Notes: generated from the letters alone by a model not told the origin. A stretch of 64,000 nucleotides of DNA from Saprospiraceae bacterium (GCA_016715985.1 JADJXD010000001.1:5270001-5334000), one strand, 5' to 3'. Positions 52,953 to 63,900 are shown, counted from the stretch's first letter. Numbers and translations: made by a program.

Positions 52953-54935
52953 ATGGATAATCCTATCATATTACATACCCATACCATTATGGCTTTATTA
53001 CTGCTTTTGCTGGTCAGTGGTATGTATTTTTATCTCTACAATCTTAAATCAGATTCACAAGGCAAAAAATGGTTTCAGATTTTTTATCTCGCCCAAATAT
53101 TCTGGCAATCAAGTGATATGATTCGCTATAGTCTCCATCCGGAATTAATCGGGAGTCTTGGATATAAATTATCTGTTGTACTTGTTACTATACCCGCTTT
53201 GAGTGTATTGCAGATTGCGTATGCGCAATTTTTATATCGATTTCTGGACGACACATTTAGAAAGGAAAGAAAAGTAGTACTGATACTGATGATTATAGTT
53301 GCTTTGATTGCCAATATATTAAATGTTTGGAACGAGTTTTATAATGATAGTGCAATAGAAGTATTACATCTCATTGGTTTTGCTCATGGCCTTCTCTTCA
53401 ATCTTTGGTCGATGATAATCTGTTTTCGTAAAGCTTTAAGACTTAGAAAAAATAAACCTGAAGCTGCGTTAGGTAACTTTTATCAGGCCTGGGCTATCAG
53501 TTTATTTGTTATACCGTGTATCATTATTTTAATGTATGGATTTTATAGCCCTATTGGGTATTGGTCCTTCTTTGTCATGATCTGGATAGGGAATTTAGTA
53601 CAGATAGTAATATTTATAAATTTTGCGGCAGTGTATGTTAATTTTCAGGATAAACTGATAGGTTTTAATTTTGTCATCGTTATGACCGTTTTGATGTTAT
53701 TGGCATTAACTCTTTATCCGCCATTTCCGCCCGATCAGATAGAAATAAGTTTGAAAAATCAGGATGGATTGCTCAAATTTATTGTTGTAATTATCTTTAG
53801 CATGGTGGTTCTCAGAATAATTTTTCCTATGATTCTGAGAAAGTCTCTCACAATGCCACTTCAAAGACTACTTACCGGGGTGCAGCAGGTCAATGATGGA
53901 AATCTGAATACAAAAGTGCAGGTCGGTCAGCCGGATGAAATAGGTTTTTTGACAAGTAATTTTAATCAGATGACCATCACCATTCAAAATGCTCAAAACG
54001 AATTGAAGAGGTATGCTGAAAATCTGGAAAAGCAAGTAGAAGAGAGAACAAGTGAAATACTTAGTCAAAATAAACACATAGAAAAACAACGGGATGACCT
54101 TCAGAGCACATTGGATGAACTAAAATCCACTCAGAGACAACTTATCCAATCAGAAAAAATGGCATCCCTCGGTGAACTCACCGCAGGAATCGCTCATGAG
54201 ATTCAAAATCCGCTGAACTTTGTGAATAATTTTTCGGAAGTAAGTAATGAGTTAATCGTGGATATGGTTGATGAATTGGATAAAGGTGATATTGAAGAAG
54301 CAAAAGCTATTTCAGCAGATATAAAATCCAATCTTGAAAAAATCAACCACCATGGAAGACGAGCCAGCAGTATCGTAAAAGGTATGCTAGAGCACTCCAG
54401 AACCAGTTCCGGTCAAAAAGAATTGACCGATATCAATGCCTTATGTGATGAATATCTCAGGCTTTCTTATCATGGTCTCAGGGCTAAAGACAAATCCTTC
54501 AACGCAGCTTTTGAAACTAATTTTGATCCAAACCTGCCTAAAATTGAAATCGTACCACAAGACATAGGCAGAGTCATCTTGAATCTGATTAATAACGCCT
54601 TCTACGCCGTAAGTGAAAAGTCAAAAGTTGAAAGCCAACAGTCAGGAAGTGGTTATAAACCAACTGTATCCATCACCACCCAACAAATAGTTAACAGCCA
54701 ACAGCCAACAGCTAACAGCCAATTGCTAATAGCTATCAAAGACAACGGGTCAGGTATTCCGTCGCAAATCAAAGATAAAATCTTCCAGCCATTCTTTACC
54801 ACCAAACCGACGGGACAAGGTACCGGCTTGGGATTATCTTTAGCTTATGATATTGTGAAGGCGCATGGAGGGGAGATGAAGGTGGAGTCTAAGGAAGGAG
54901 AAGGGAGTGAATTTCTACTATACTTACCTATATAA
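52953..54935 (+). CDS. Membrane histidine kinase with HAMP domain (kinase 2)
   Basis: About eight membrane helices (residues 10-300) of a 7TM-like sensor are followed by a HAMP domain (about 300-345; LRKSLTMPLQRLLTGVQQVN), a coiled coil, the phospho-acceptor region (MASLGELTAGIAHEIQNPLN, His near 412) and the ATPase domain (DIGRVILNLINNAFYAV; DNGSGIP; GQGTGLGLSLAYDIV). Between the N and G1 boxes lies a low-complexity stretch (KSKVESQQSGSG, QQIVNSQQPTANSQLL) encoded by heptanucleotide repeats. 660 residues, complete, no receiver. Confidence 0.94.
   Translation: MDNPIILHTHTIMALLLLLLVSGMYFYLYNLKSDSQGKKWFQIFYLAQIFWQSSDMIRYSLHPELIGSLGYKLSVVLVTIPALSVLQIAYAQFLYRFLDDTFRKERKVVLILMIIVALIANILNVWNEFYNDSAIEVLHLIGFAHGLLFNLWSMIICFRKALRLRKNKPEAALGNFYQAWAISLFVIPCIIILMYGFYSPIGYWSFFVMIWIGNLVQIVIFINFAAVYVNFQDKLIGFNFVIVMTVLMLLALTLYPPFPPDQIEISLKNQDGLLKFIVVIIFSMVVLRIIFPMILRKSLTMPLQRLLTGVQQVNDGNLNTKVQVGQPDEIGFLTSNFNQMTITIQNAQNELKRYAENLEKQVEERTSEILSQNKHIEKQRDDLQSTLDELKSTQRQLIQSEKMASLGELTAGIAHEIQNPLNFVNNFSEVSNELIVDMVDELDKGDIEEAKAISADIKSNLEKINHHGRRASSIVKGMLEHSRTSSGQKELTDINALCDEYLRLSYHGLRAKDKSFNAAFETNFDPNLPKIEIVPQDIGRVILNLINNAFYAVSEKSKVESQQSGSGYKPTVSITTQQIVNSQQPTANSQLLIAIKDNGSGIPSQIKDKIFQPFFTTKPTGQGTGLGLSLAYDIVKAHGGEMKVESKEGEGSEFLLYLPI
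54630..54740 (+). repeat. In-frame heptanucleotide repeats, kinase 2
   Basis: Two patches of degenerate 7-bp repeats lie within the ATPase domain: GTCAAAA/GTTGAAA (54639-54660) and AGCCAAC/AGCTAAC (54690-54735). Confidence 0.75.
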
Positions 54936-54946
54936 ACAGAAGCCCG

Positions 54947-55108
54947 ATGTATATAATTAATTTAGTCATCATTTCAATATTGTTGGTTATAATTGGCTGC
55001 AATGTGGAAAAAGTATCAGAAAAAGCTTACTCCGGTCCCCAAATTATCGAAACTACTGGCGACGTCGTGCATGTGGACAGTATTAAAACCCCTAAGGTTT
55101 TAAGGTAG
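54947..55108 (+). pseudogene. Lipoprotein N-terminus split from kinase 3 by a frameshift
   Basis: ATG 54947 opens a frame with a lipoprotein signal (LVIISILLVIIGC, lipobox Cys18) that stops at TAG 55106. One additional A after 55102 would join PKVL to KVDNSKLQKVKAGKPKLVSL, i.e. to kinase 3. Kinase 5 begins in the same way (lipobox FFEISC), so this is the natural start of kinase 3. Confidence 0.75.
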
Positions 55109-55128
55109 ATAATTCTAAACTACAAAAA

Positions 55129-58100
55129 GTGAAGGCCGGAAAGCCAAAATTAGTATCTTTAAAGAATAATGTTTACCCGGCAGGAAAACCCAAAGTGACC
55201 AAATCTGGAAAACCAAGGATCTGCACTCCGGGTCAGGACACTTTTTTATTACCAAAGACTGTGGATGCTTCCCTCAAAATCGTTCCTGCTGAAACTCCTG
55301 AAATAGTACTGTCAAAAGAAGCCACATCAAAAGATGAAAACCCATATAGTTTCAGCTCTCTTGGAATAAAAAATGGTATGAAAAGCGTCTGTATTACTAC
55401 CATCTTTGAAGATAAAGCTGGAAATATCTGGATTGGCATGTGCGATGAATCGGGCGTAACAAAGTATGATGGGAAATATTTTACAAATTATCACAAAAAT
55501 AAGAACCTTTATAAAGTAGTATCAATTTTGGAAGATAAAGAAGGAAATATTTGGTTCGGAGGTGAAAATGGACTATTAAAATATGATGGAAAATATTATA
55601 CAACTTTTACAAACCCGGATATACCGGTGAATGTTCGTATCAATTCACTTTTAGAAGATTTTGAGGGTAATATTTGGATTGGAACAAATGGTAGTGGACT
55701 TATAAAGTATAATGGTAGGACTTTTACACATTTTACCCAGAAACAAGGTTTAAGTTATGATTTTGTAAATAGTATTTTACAGGATAATATTGGTAATATT
55801 TGGTTAGGAACGGATGATGGATTGTCAAAATTTGATGGTTTAACATTTTATAATTATGGAGTAATCGAAGGTTTCAGTTATCCTGTTGTAAATTCAATAG
55901 TGGAAAATAAAGCCGGTCATTTGTGGCTTGGGACTTATGGTGGGGGGATTTTTAAATTTGATCAGGAATCCTTTATACAATATACAGAAGAGGAAGGATT
56001 GAATAATAATTATGTTTTTTCTATGGTTTTGGATAATAAGGAGAATCTTTGGGTAGCAACAGCTGGAAACGGCATCTCTGTATTTGATAATGTAAATTTT
56101 ACAGGATATTCTAAAAATGAAGGATTTGTTAGCATAGGGATTGCAAACATGAATATTATTTTAAAGGATAAACATGATAAATTATGGTTTGGAACTCAAA
56201 CAGAAGGGATAATCCAATATTCTGGCAATCAATTTAACCATCTTACTGAAAAAGATGGGATATTAAGTAGTTTTATTGGAGCAATTTCAAAAGATCGCCG
56301 TGGAGAACTTTGGTTTGGAGGTTTTGATGGCGTGTCAACTATTAACAAGAATAATAGTGAACAGCTTACTGAAGAAAAGAGATTATTCAATACCGATTTA
56401 TGGTCACTATGTGTTGATAAATCTGATCAATTCTGGATTGGCACAGGCAGCGGGCTTATAAGATATGACGGTATTTACTTTACAAAAATATTATCAAAGA
56501 GTGGACATTTTGATATATGGGTACCTTCAATTACCGAAGATAGTGATGGAAATATATGGATAGGGACTGATCATGGGTTAATTAAATATAGTGGCAACTT
56601 ATTAACTTATTTTTCAAACAAAAATGATTTTGGAAACAAAGTTATTTATGCAATAATGGAAGATAAAAATAAAAATATCTGGCTGGGTACAAATACAGGA
56701 GCCAGTAAATTATCACTATTTCAATCTAATGATTCTATTAGGTATTCAATTACAAATTTTACAGAGAAACATGGACTAGGTAAAGGGGATGTGAGAAGTA
56801 TATATGAAGATTCTTTTGGAAATATTTGGGTAGCTACTTTAAATGGGTTGTCCAGACTTCAGAATACTAATGCACAAAATAAAGATCATTATTTTGTTAC
56901 AACTATTACTACAAATGAAGGACTAAGTTCAAATCAAATATACTCAATTTTTCAGGATAAATCAGAAAATTTATGGATTGGATCAATTTCAGGATTAGAT
57001 AAACTCAGTCCTGAAAAACTGAATGAATTGAATCGAAAGATACAAACGAAGGACATAAAGGACTCTGATGTTTTTTTTAAGAATTTTAATCAAAACGATG
57101 GTTTCTTTGGTGTAGGAGTATTAGGTGGAAAAACAATTCAGGAAGATAGAACCGGGAAATTATGGATTGGTTCATTAGACAGACTTACAATATTAGACCC
57201 AAAAGGTGAAAGTATTGATACTACAACGCCTATTGTGGAACTTATAGATGTAAGTATCTATAGTGAGAAAATAGATTGGATAAAGCTGGAAAATAAAAAA
57301 GATACCAGTTTTATACTTGGCAATGGTGTTCGCTTTCAAAATTTCTATTATGACAGTACCGGAAAATGGTATGGTTTACCACAAAACCTGAGTCTGGCTT
57401 CCAATAATAATTATATAACGTTCAGATTCGTAGGAATCACACTTAATCAAGCGCACAAAGTAAAATACAAATATCAATTGGTCGGTCTTGACCACAACTG
57501 GAGTGCTGTCACAGATAAAAATGAGGCACAATACGGGAATCTTCCATCGGGGAGCTACACTTTTATGGTAAAAAGTATGAATAGTGAAGGTATATGGAGT
57601 GAACCATTGGAGTATAATTTAACTATTAGACATCCTTGGTTTCGTACATGGTTGGCTTATTGCATATATATAGCTTTGTTCCTTTATGCAAGTCGGCAGA
57701 TTCATTTATATCAAAAAGCAAAAACAATTCGAAAAGAAAGGGAACGTTCTCAACAAAAAGAATTGGAACAAGCCAAAGAAATAGAAACAGCCTACAAAGA
57801 GCTGGAATCGGCGCATGAACATTTAAAATCCACCCAAGCCCAACTCATCCAATCCGAGAAAATGGCATCTCTCGGTGAGTTGACCGCAGGCATCGCCCAC
57901 GAAATACAAAACCCATTAAACTTTGTCAATAACTTCAGTGAAGTGAGTAGTGAGTTGATAGTTGATATGGTTGATGAAGTTGATAATGGCAACTATGATG
58001 AAGTGAAAGCTATAGCAATGGATGTGCAGCAAAATCTGGAAAAAATCAATCATCATGGTCAACGAGCCAGCAGCATTGTCAAGGGTATGCTCGAGCACTC

Positions 58101-58659
58101 CAGAAAGTCTTCAGGTGAGAAAGAACTCTCAGACATCAATGCCTTATGCGATGAATATTTGCGACTGGCGTATCATGGTTTAAGAGCAAAAGATAAATCT
58201 TTCAACGCCACCATGGAAACTCATTTTGACCCAAATCTGCCCAAGATAAAAGTCATCCCGCAAGACATCGGAAGGGTGATTCTCAATCTGATCAACAACG
58301 CTTTTTATGCAGTAAGTGAAAAGTCAAAAGTTGAAAATCAAAAGTCAGGAAGTGGTTATGAACCAACTGTATCCATCACAACCCAGCTAATAGCCAACAG
58401 CCAACTAACCGCTAATGGCCAACAGCCAACAGCCAACAGCCAACAGCTTATAGCCATCAAAGACAATGGATCAGGCATTCCAGCACACATCAAAGACAAA
58501 ATATTCCAACCTTTTTTTACCACTAAACCGACAGGGCAGGGCACTGGGTTAGGATTATCTTTGGCTTATGATATAGTGAAGGCGCATGGCGGGGAGTTGA
58601 CTGTGGAAAGTGCCGTGGATAAAGGAACAGAATTTACAATAAAAATACCAATAGCATGA
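55129..58659 (+). CDS. Propeller-sensor histidine kinase (kinase 3)
   Basis: As written translation would begin at a GTG (55129), giving 1176 residues; the true gene probably starts at 54947 with a lipoprotein signal, see the preceding entry. Two-component-regulator propeller repeats (GNIWIGM/GNIWFGG/GNIWIGT..., about 14) fill residues 100-690, followed by a Y_Y_Y domain (NNYITFRFVGITL to YNLTI), one membrane helix (TWLAYCIYIALFLYA), a coiled coil and the kinase core (MASLGELTAGIAHEIQNPLN; DNGSGIP; GQGTGLGLSLAYDIV). Unlike typical hybrid proteins of this class it has no receiver or AraC domain. Heptanucleotide repeats encode a 21-residue stretch of its ATPase domain. Confidence 0.92.
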   Translation: MKAGKPKLVSLKNNVYPAGKPKVTKSGKPRICTPGQDTFLLPKTVDASLKIVPAETPEIVLSKEATSKDENPYSFSSLGIKNGMKSVCITTIFEDKAGNIWIGMCDESGVTKYDGKYFTNYHKNKNLYKVVSILEDKEGNIWFGGENGLLKYDGKYYTTFTNPDIPVNVRINSLLEDFEGNIWIGTNGSGLIKYNGRTFTHFTQKQGLSYDFVNSILQDNIGNIWLGTDDGLSKFDGLTFYNYGVIEGFSYPVVNSIVENKAGHLWLGTYGGGIFKFDQESFIQYTEEEGLNNNYVFSMVLDNKENLWVATAGNGISVFDNVNFTGYSKNEGFVSIGIANMNIILKDKHDKLWFGTQTEGIIQYSGNQFNHLTEKDGILSSFIGAISKDRRGELWFGGFDGVSTINKNNSEQLTEEKRLFNTDLWSLCVDKSDQFWIGTGSGLIRYDGIYFTKILSKSGHFDIWVPSITEDSDGNIWIGTDHGLIKYSGNLLTYFSNKNDFGNKVIYAIMEDKNKNIWLGTNTGASKLSLFQSNDSIRYSITNFTEKHGLGKGDVRSIYEDSFGNIWVATLNGLSRLQNTNAQNKDHYFVTTITTNEGLSSNQIYSIFQDKSENLWIGSISGLDKLSPEKLNELNRKIQTKDIKDSDVFFKNFNQNDGFFGVGVLGGKTIQEDRTGKLWIGSLDRLTILDPKGESIDTTTPIVELIDVSIYSEKIDWIKLENKKDTSFILGNGVRFQNFYYDSTGKWYGLPQNLSLASNNNYITFRFVGITLNQAHKVKYKYQLVGLDHNWSAVTDKNEAQYGNLPSGSYTFMVKSMNSEGIWSEPLEYNLTIRHPWFRTWLAYCIYIALFLYASRQIHLYQKAKTIRKERERSQQKELEQAKEIETAYKELESAHEHLKSTQAQLIQSEKMASLGELTAGIAHEIQNPLNFVNNFSEVSSELIVDMVDEVDNGNYDEVKAIAMDVQQNLEKINHHGQRASSIVKGMLEHSRKSSGEKELSDINALCDEYLRLAYHGLRAKDKSFNATMETHFDPNLPKIKVIPQDIGRVILNLINNAFYAVSEKSKVENQKSGSGYEPTVSITTQLIANSQLTANGQQPTANSQQLIAIKDNGSGIPAHIKDKIFQPFFTTKPTGQGTGLGLSLAYDIVKAHGGELTVESAVDKGTEFTIKIPIA
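58318..58455 (+). repeat. In-frame heptanucleotide repeats, kinase 3
   Basis: The same two patches: AAGTCAAAAGTTGAAAATC and a longer run of AGCCAAC units (58391-58450). The encoded stretch between ITTQ and IAIKDNG is 21 residues, six more than in kinases 2 and 4. Confidence 0.75.
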
Positions 58660-58709
58660 AAAAGAAATCAGTGCAATCCGAAAATCCGTGTCAATCCGTG
58701 ATTCAGACG

Positions 58710-58808
58710 TATTATGATATTGTGAAGACACATGGGGGCGAGTTAAAAGTGGAGACGAAAGAAGGTATTGGAGCAACATTCATAATTAACCTACCAATTA
58801 AAAAATAA
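58710..58808 (+). pseudogene. Orphan kinase 3'-end fragment, third
   Basis: The frame YYDIVKTHGGELKVETKEGI then GATFIINLPIKK and stop is the last strand-helix unit of a kinase ATPase domain, with no start or core. It lies 50 bp behind the stop of kinase 3 and 8 bp before the start of kinase 4. It differs from the end of kinase 3, so it is not a simple duplication of it. Confidence 0.85.
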
Positions 58809-58816
58809 ACCGACTT

Positions 58817-60979
58817 ATGAGACTTAAAATTATACTATTACTCTTAATGTTCCCTCTTGGTATTTTCGGCCAAACAAAAAAAGTTTCTCATCTAAAAAAT
58901 ATGGAAAACCAGTGGTTAATTCTCGGTAATGATTGGTACTATCAAAAAGGCGATAATGTAGATTGGGCAAAAACTGAATTTGACGATTCTTCTTGGAAAA
59001 TACTTTCCAATGGAAATTTAAATATGTCAGATTCTACAAAGGCTATAGCTGGCGACAAAGAAATTGCATGGTTTAGAAAATACATTAAAATTGATAGTCT
59101 AAATAATGATGCAATTGTATTAAGGACCTCTCAAACAGGCGCTTCTGAAATCTACCTCGATGGATTACTCATTCAAAAATCTGGTAACATTAGTTCAAAC
59201 CCAGACGAATTTGTGGCTGAGAATCCGGTTGGAAAAATAGTTTCACTACCCTTAATTAAAAATAAGCAACACGTTTTAGCAGTCAGGTTTCAAAGTCCTT
59301 CTACAAAGTATCCTATCTACGGGAATCAAACAAGTGGTATAAATTTGAGAACCACCACCTTAAATAATTTATTAACAAACGGGCCAGAAATAACTTTTAA
59401 AAACGAAAAAAGAGATCTTTTAATTAACAACCTTTATACCGCTTTTGGAATTGGGCTCATCTTGTTCATTCTCTTTCTGTGCCTATTTATCTTTTTTCCC
59501 AAAGAACGTATTAACGGCTATTTTGCAATTACAATCTTTTTTTTCTGTTTTTTTATAGGCGTTCTAATCATTGGTTATAACACATACCTTTATGAGTTTA
59601 AATATGATTATGCAGCAGGATTTACTTCAAGTTTGTATTTGGCAGGAACGTTATATTGTATTTATAAAATTTTTAATCAAACCTTAGGCTATATCTTTTG
59701 GAGTTTTGTGTTTTTATGTACGCTAAATCTAATCGCCTTATTTTATATTTCTTCAAATTATCTCGGACTTATATTAGCAGTTCTTGTGCTTTTTGAATGG
59801 CTTAGAATTGGCATCCTAAATCTTAAAAAAGAAAAAATTGGCTCTATAATTTTTATCTCTACTAGTATTTTAAATTTAATCTATTGGGTATTACTTCTTT
59901 TAAATAGACTAGATGCAATCAATTTAACAGATTTAGAAGATTATCAGGGTTATGCTTATTGTCTTGCACCAATGAGCATTACTATTTATCTAGGTTATAA
60001 ATTTGGAATGCGTAGCCAAACACTTCTTTTACAACTTGAAGAGATACAAGTGCTTTCAAAAGAAAAGGAATCTATCCTAGCCAAACAAAATGAAACCCTT
60101 GAAATACAAGTAAAAGAACGTACAACATCGCTCAACCAATCTTTAGAACATTTAAAGGCAACCCAAGCCCAGCTCATCCAATCCGAGAAAATGGCATCTC
60201 TCGGTGAACTGACAGCCGGCATTGCACATGAAATACAGAATCCTTTAAATTTTGTAAATAATTTTAGTGAAGTAAGTAGTGAGTTGATAGTTGATATGGT
60301 TGATGAGGTTGATAATGGCAACTATGACGAAGTGAAAGCTATAGCAATGGATGTGCAGCAAAATCTGGAAAAAATCAATCATCATGGCCAACGAGCCAGC
60401 AGCATCGTAAAAGGCATGTTGGAACATAGCAGAACCAGTTCCGGTCAAAAAGAACTGATAGACATCAATGCACTTTGCGACGAATATTTGCGACTGGCGT
60501 ATCATGGTTTAAGAGCAAAAGATAAATCTTTCAACGCCACCATGGAAACTCATTTTGACCCCAATCTGCCCAAGATAGATATTATCCCACAAGACATCGG
60601 CAGAGTCATCCTCAATCTCATCAACAATGCCTTCTACGCAGTAAGTGAAAAGTCAAAAGTTGAAAGTCAAAAGTCAGGAAGTGGCTATGAACCAACTGTA
60701 TCCATCACCACCCAGCTAATAGCTAATAGCCAACAGCTAACAGCCAACAGCCAACTGCTAATAGCCATCAAAGACAACGGCTCCGGCATCCCAGCCCACA
60801 TCAAAGATAAAATCTTTCAGCCTTTTTTTACTACCAAACCTACCGGGCAAGGAACAGGTTTGGGATTGAGTTTGAGCTATGATATAGTGAAGGCGCATGG
60901 TGGGGAGTTGAAAGTGGAAAGCGTGTTGGGAAAAGGAACAGAATTTGTCATTCAATTATCAATAAATTTAATTCAATAA
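58817..60979 (+). CDS. 7TM histidine kinase with extracellular galactose-binding-like domain (kinase 4)
   Basis: Signal peptide (MRLKIILLLLMFPLGIFG), then residues 25-195 resemble a jelly-roll/galactose-binding domain (WAKTEFDDSSWKIL, EIAWFRKYIKID, SEIYLDGLLIQKSG, HVLAVRFQSP), then seven helices (205-400), a coiled coil and the kinase core (MASLGELTAGIAHEIQNPLN, His near 470). The region from about 60265 to 60580 is nearly identical in DNA to 57940-58250 of kinase 3. The ATPase domain holds the heptanucleotide-encoded LIANSQQLTANSQLL. No receiver. Confidence 0.93.
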   Translation: MRLKIILLLLMFPLGIFGQTKKVSHLKNMENQWLILGNDWYYQKGDNVDWAKTEFDDSSWKILSNGNLNMSDSTKAIAGDKEIAWFRKYIKIDSLNNDAIVLRTSQTGASEIYLDGLLIQKSGNISSNPDEFVAENPVGKIVSLPLIKNKQHVLAVRFQSPSTKYPIYGNQTSGINLRTTTLNNLLTNGPEITFKNEKRDLLINNLYTAFGIGLILFILFLCLFIFFPKERINGYFAITIFFFCFFIGVLIIGYNTYLYEFKYDYAAGFTSSLYLAGTLYCIYKIFNQTLGYIFWSFVFLCTLNLIALFYISSNYLGLILAVLVLFEWLRIGILNLKKEKIGSIIFISTSILNLIYWVLLLLNRLDAINLTDLEDYQGYAYCLAPMSITIYLGYKFGMRSQTLLLQLEEIQVLSKEKESILAKQNETLEIQVKERTTSLNQSLEHLKATQAQLIQSEKMASLGELTAGIAHEIQNPLNFVNNFSEVSSELIVDMVDEVDNGNYDEVKAIAMDVQQNLEKINHHGQRASSIVKGMLEHSRTSSGQKELIDINALCDEYLRLAYHGLRAKDKSFNATMETHFDPNLPKIDIIPQDIGRVILNLINNAFYAVSEKSKVESQKSGSGYEPTVSITTQLIANSQQLTANSQLLIAIKDNGSGIPAHIKDKIFQPFFTTKPTGQGTGLGLSLSYDIVKAHGGELKVESVLGKGTEFVIQLSINLIQ
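60645..60765 (+). repeat. In-frame heptanucleotide repeats, kinase 4
   Basis: GTCAAAA-GTTGAAA-GTCAAAA units (60652-60678) and AGCCAAC/AGCTAAC units (60722-60760), at the same sites as in kinases 2 and 3; 15 residues between ITTQ and IAIKDNG. Confidence 0.75.
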
Positions 60980-60981
60980 AT

Positions 60982-63900
60982 ATGAAAATATATCATTTGT
61001 TTTTGTTGTTGATAGTTTTCTTTGAAATATCCTGTTCTTCAAAGGTGGACAATCATTTAAATAAAGTTGATGCTGAAAAAGATACCTTTGCGCCAGTTCA
61101 GGTTACTGTTATCAGCAACCTTCCGGACAGCTTGCAGCCCCAAAAAACATACTTAGATAATAAACCAGCCCCCAAAGTCGTGGCAGTTCCCAAAAGTGGG
61201 GGCAAGACTATAAATTTACCTGTTTTACAAAACAGCGATGGCGAAACTATTTGGAATGAAGAAGGCAAACCATTTTTACTGGGTGATGGAGGTATACCCA
61301 ATTTTACTTACTTAAATACTGACAATGGCCTAGCTTTAGATGTTGTTACTTGTTCGTTACTTGACCAATTCGGAAATCTTTGGTTTGGCACACAGGGAGG
61401 GGGTGTGAGCCGATATGATGGACAATCTTTGTATACATTTACAACAGCTCAAGGGCTTGCATATAATAGTGTTTGGAGTATTTTAGAAGATAAATCGGGG
61501 AATCTTTGGTTCGGTACTAATGGTGGAGGTATTAGTCGATATAATGGGCATTCATTCACCACATTTACAACCAGACAGGGACTTGCCGGCAATGATGTTA
61601 GGTGCATCTTTGAAGACAAATCCGGAAATCTTTGGTTCGGCACAAATGAAGGTGGTGTGAGTCGCTATGATGGACAATTTTTCAATACATTTACTACCGC
61701 TCATGGGCTTGCAGACAACGATATCAGAAGCATATCCGAGGATAAAACCGGAAATCTATGGTTTGGGACAAAGAGCAAAGGAGTTTGTCAATATGATGGT
61801 CGATCCTTCAAGACATTTACTACTTCTCATGGGCTCGCAGATAATAAAATTAGGTGTATCATTAAAGATCATGCAGGAAATATCTGGTTCGGCACAAATG
61901 GTGGAGGGGTAGGCAGATTTGACGGCAAATCATTTACCACGTTTACCAATAATCAGGGACTTGGGTCTAACAGTATTTTGTGTATCACCGAGGATAAAAA
62001 AGGGAATCTTTGGTTCGGTACAAATGGGGGAGGTGTTAGTCGCTATGACGGTCACAGATTTATTACATTTACAACTTCTTTGGGGCTAAGTAATAATACT
62101 GTTACAACCATAACAAAAGATAAAACGGGAAATCTATTTTTTGGCACTGACGGTGGGGGAGTAAGCTGTTATGATGGACAATCTTTCAGTACATTTTCTA
62201 CCGTACAGGGACTTGCACATAATAATATTAGAAGTATAACAGAAGATAAATCCGGAAATCACTGGTTCTGTTCCTTTGGTGGAGGTGTCAGCCGATATGA
62301 TGGAGGAACATTTACCACTTTAAACGTCGGTCATGGACTTCAGGATGATGAAGTTAGATGTGTCATTGAGGATAAAACAGGAAGTCTTTGGTTCGGTACT
62401 CAAAGTGGAGGTATCAGCAGCTTTGACGGTCAATTATTCAAAACATTGAGCATTGATCAGGGGCTTGCAGATAAAAATATCAGGTGCATAGCAGAAGATA
62501 ACCAGGGAAATCTCTGGATTGGCACCAATGGGGAAGGTGTAAGCCTTTTTGATGGTAAATCTTTCACAACGTTTAACACCAGGCAAGGCCTTGCAGGTAA
62601 TGATGTCAGGAGTATCATAGAAGATAAAATGGGTAAAATATGGTTTGGTACGAATGGCGGAGGTGTCAGTTGCTATGACGGCCAAACCATCAACACTTTC
62701 AACGTTTCTCATGGATTGGCCAATAACAACGTTCGGTGCATAACAGAGGATAAAGAGGGGAACCTCTGGGTAGGTACAATGGAAGGACTAAGTGTGATAC
62801 CCATAGAAAAAGTGAATTTGTTATGCGAAAATCCAGTTTTAAGTGGAGTTGATAGCGCAGTTATAGGAAAAAGGATTATTAATATTTCTTCATCACTGTT
62901 TAAGAGTTTTAAAGTAGCTGACGGTTTACCGGATAATGTAGTCACGCAAATTGTCCAGATGCCCGATGGTAAAATAGCTGTTGGTACAAATCAAGGTATC
63001 GCTGTTTTTAGTCCTTCCATTGATTTTACCAAGCTAACGAATATAAAAATATTCAACTCCGGCACTGGCTACCCTATTAAAAATGTGAACGTTGGACAAA
63101 ATGCGATGTTCTTAGACAGCAAGAGGATTTTATGGGTTGGCACAGGCAGCGAAAAAACAGCTTTGGTAAGATTTGATTATGAAGCATTGTCAGAAAACAA
63201 AAATTTACCAACTTTGGTTATTCAATCGATAAAGGTGAAGGATGAAACTATTTGTTGGTACAACCTTCAATCAAACGGCAAATTGAAAAACCAACTTGAT
63301 AGTTCAAGTATCATGTTACAGGAATATTTGACTTATGGAAAAAGATTGTCTCAGCCTGAAAACGATTCAATATTAAATCGCTTCGGAAACATAAAATTTG
63401 ATAGTATTACCAAATTTTATTCTTTGCCTGAAAATTTAGTACTGCCATTTGAGCATAATCAAATATCATTTGAATTTGCTGCAATTGAAACCAGCAGACC
63501 GTTTTTAATAAAGTATCAATATATACTGGAGGGATATTCAAAAAACTGGAGTCCCGTGACCAACCGCAGCAATGCCAGCTTTGGAAATATGACTGAAGGA
63601 ACTTACACTTTTAAATTAAAAGCACAAGGGACTAACGGGATGTGGACGAAACCTATTTCTTACACTTTCAAAGTGTTGCCTCCCTGGTGGCGCAAGTGGT
63701 GGGCTTATGTTTCATACATGATAATATTTATAGTATTCATCTATCAATTCCTGACCTGGCGTACAAAATCACTTCAAAAAGAAAAAGAATTACTGGAAGT
63801 GAATGTATCAAAACGAACAAGTGAGTTAAAAAATTCATTGGAAAATCTTAAAGCAACTCAAGCCCAACTCGTCCAATCCGAAAAAATGGCCTCTCTTGGA

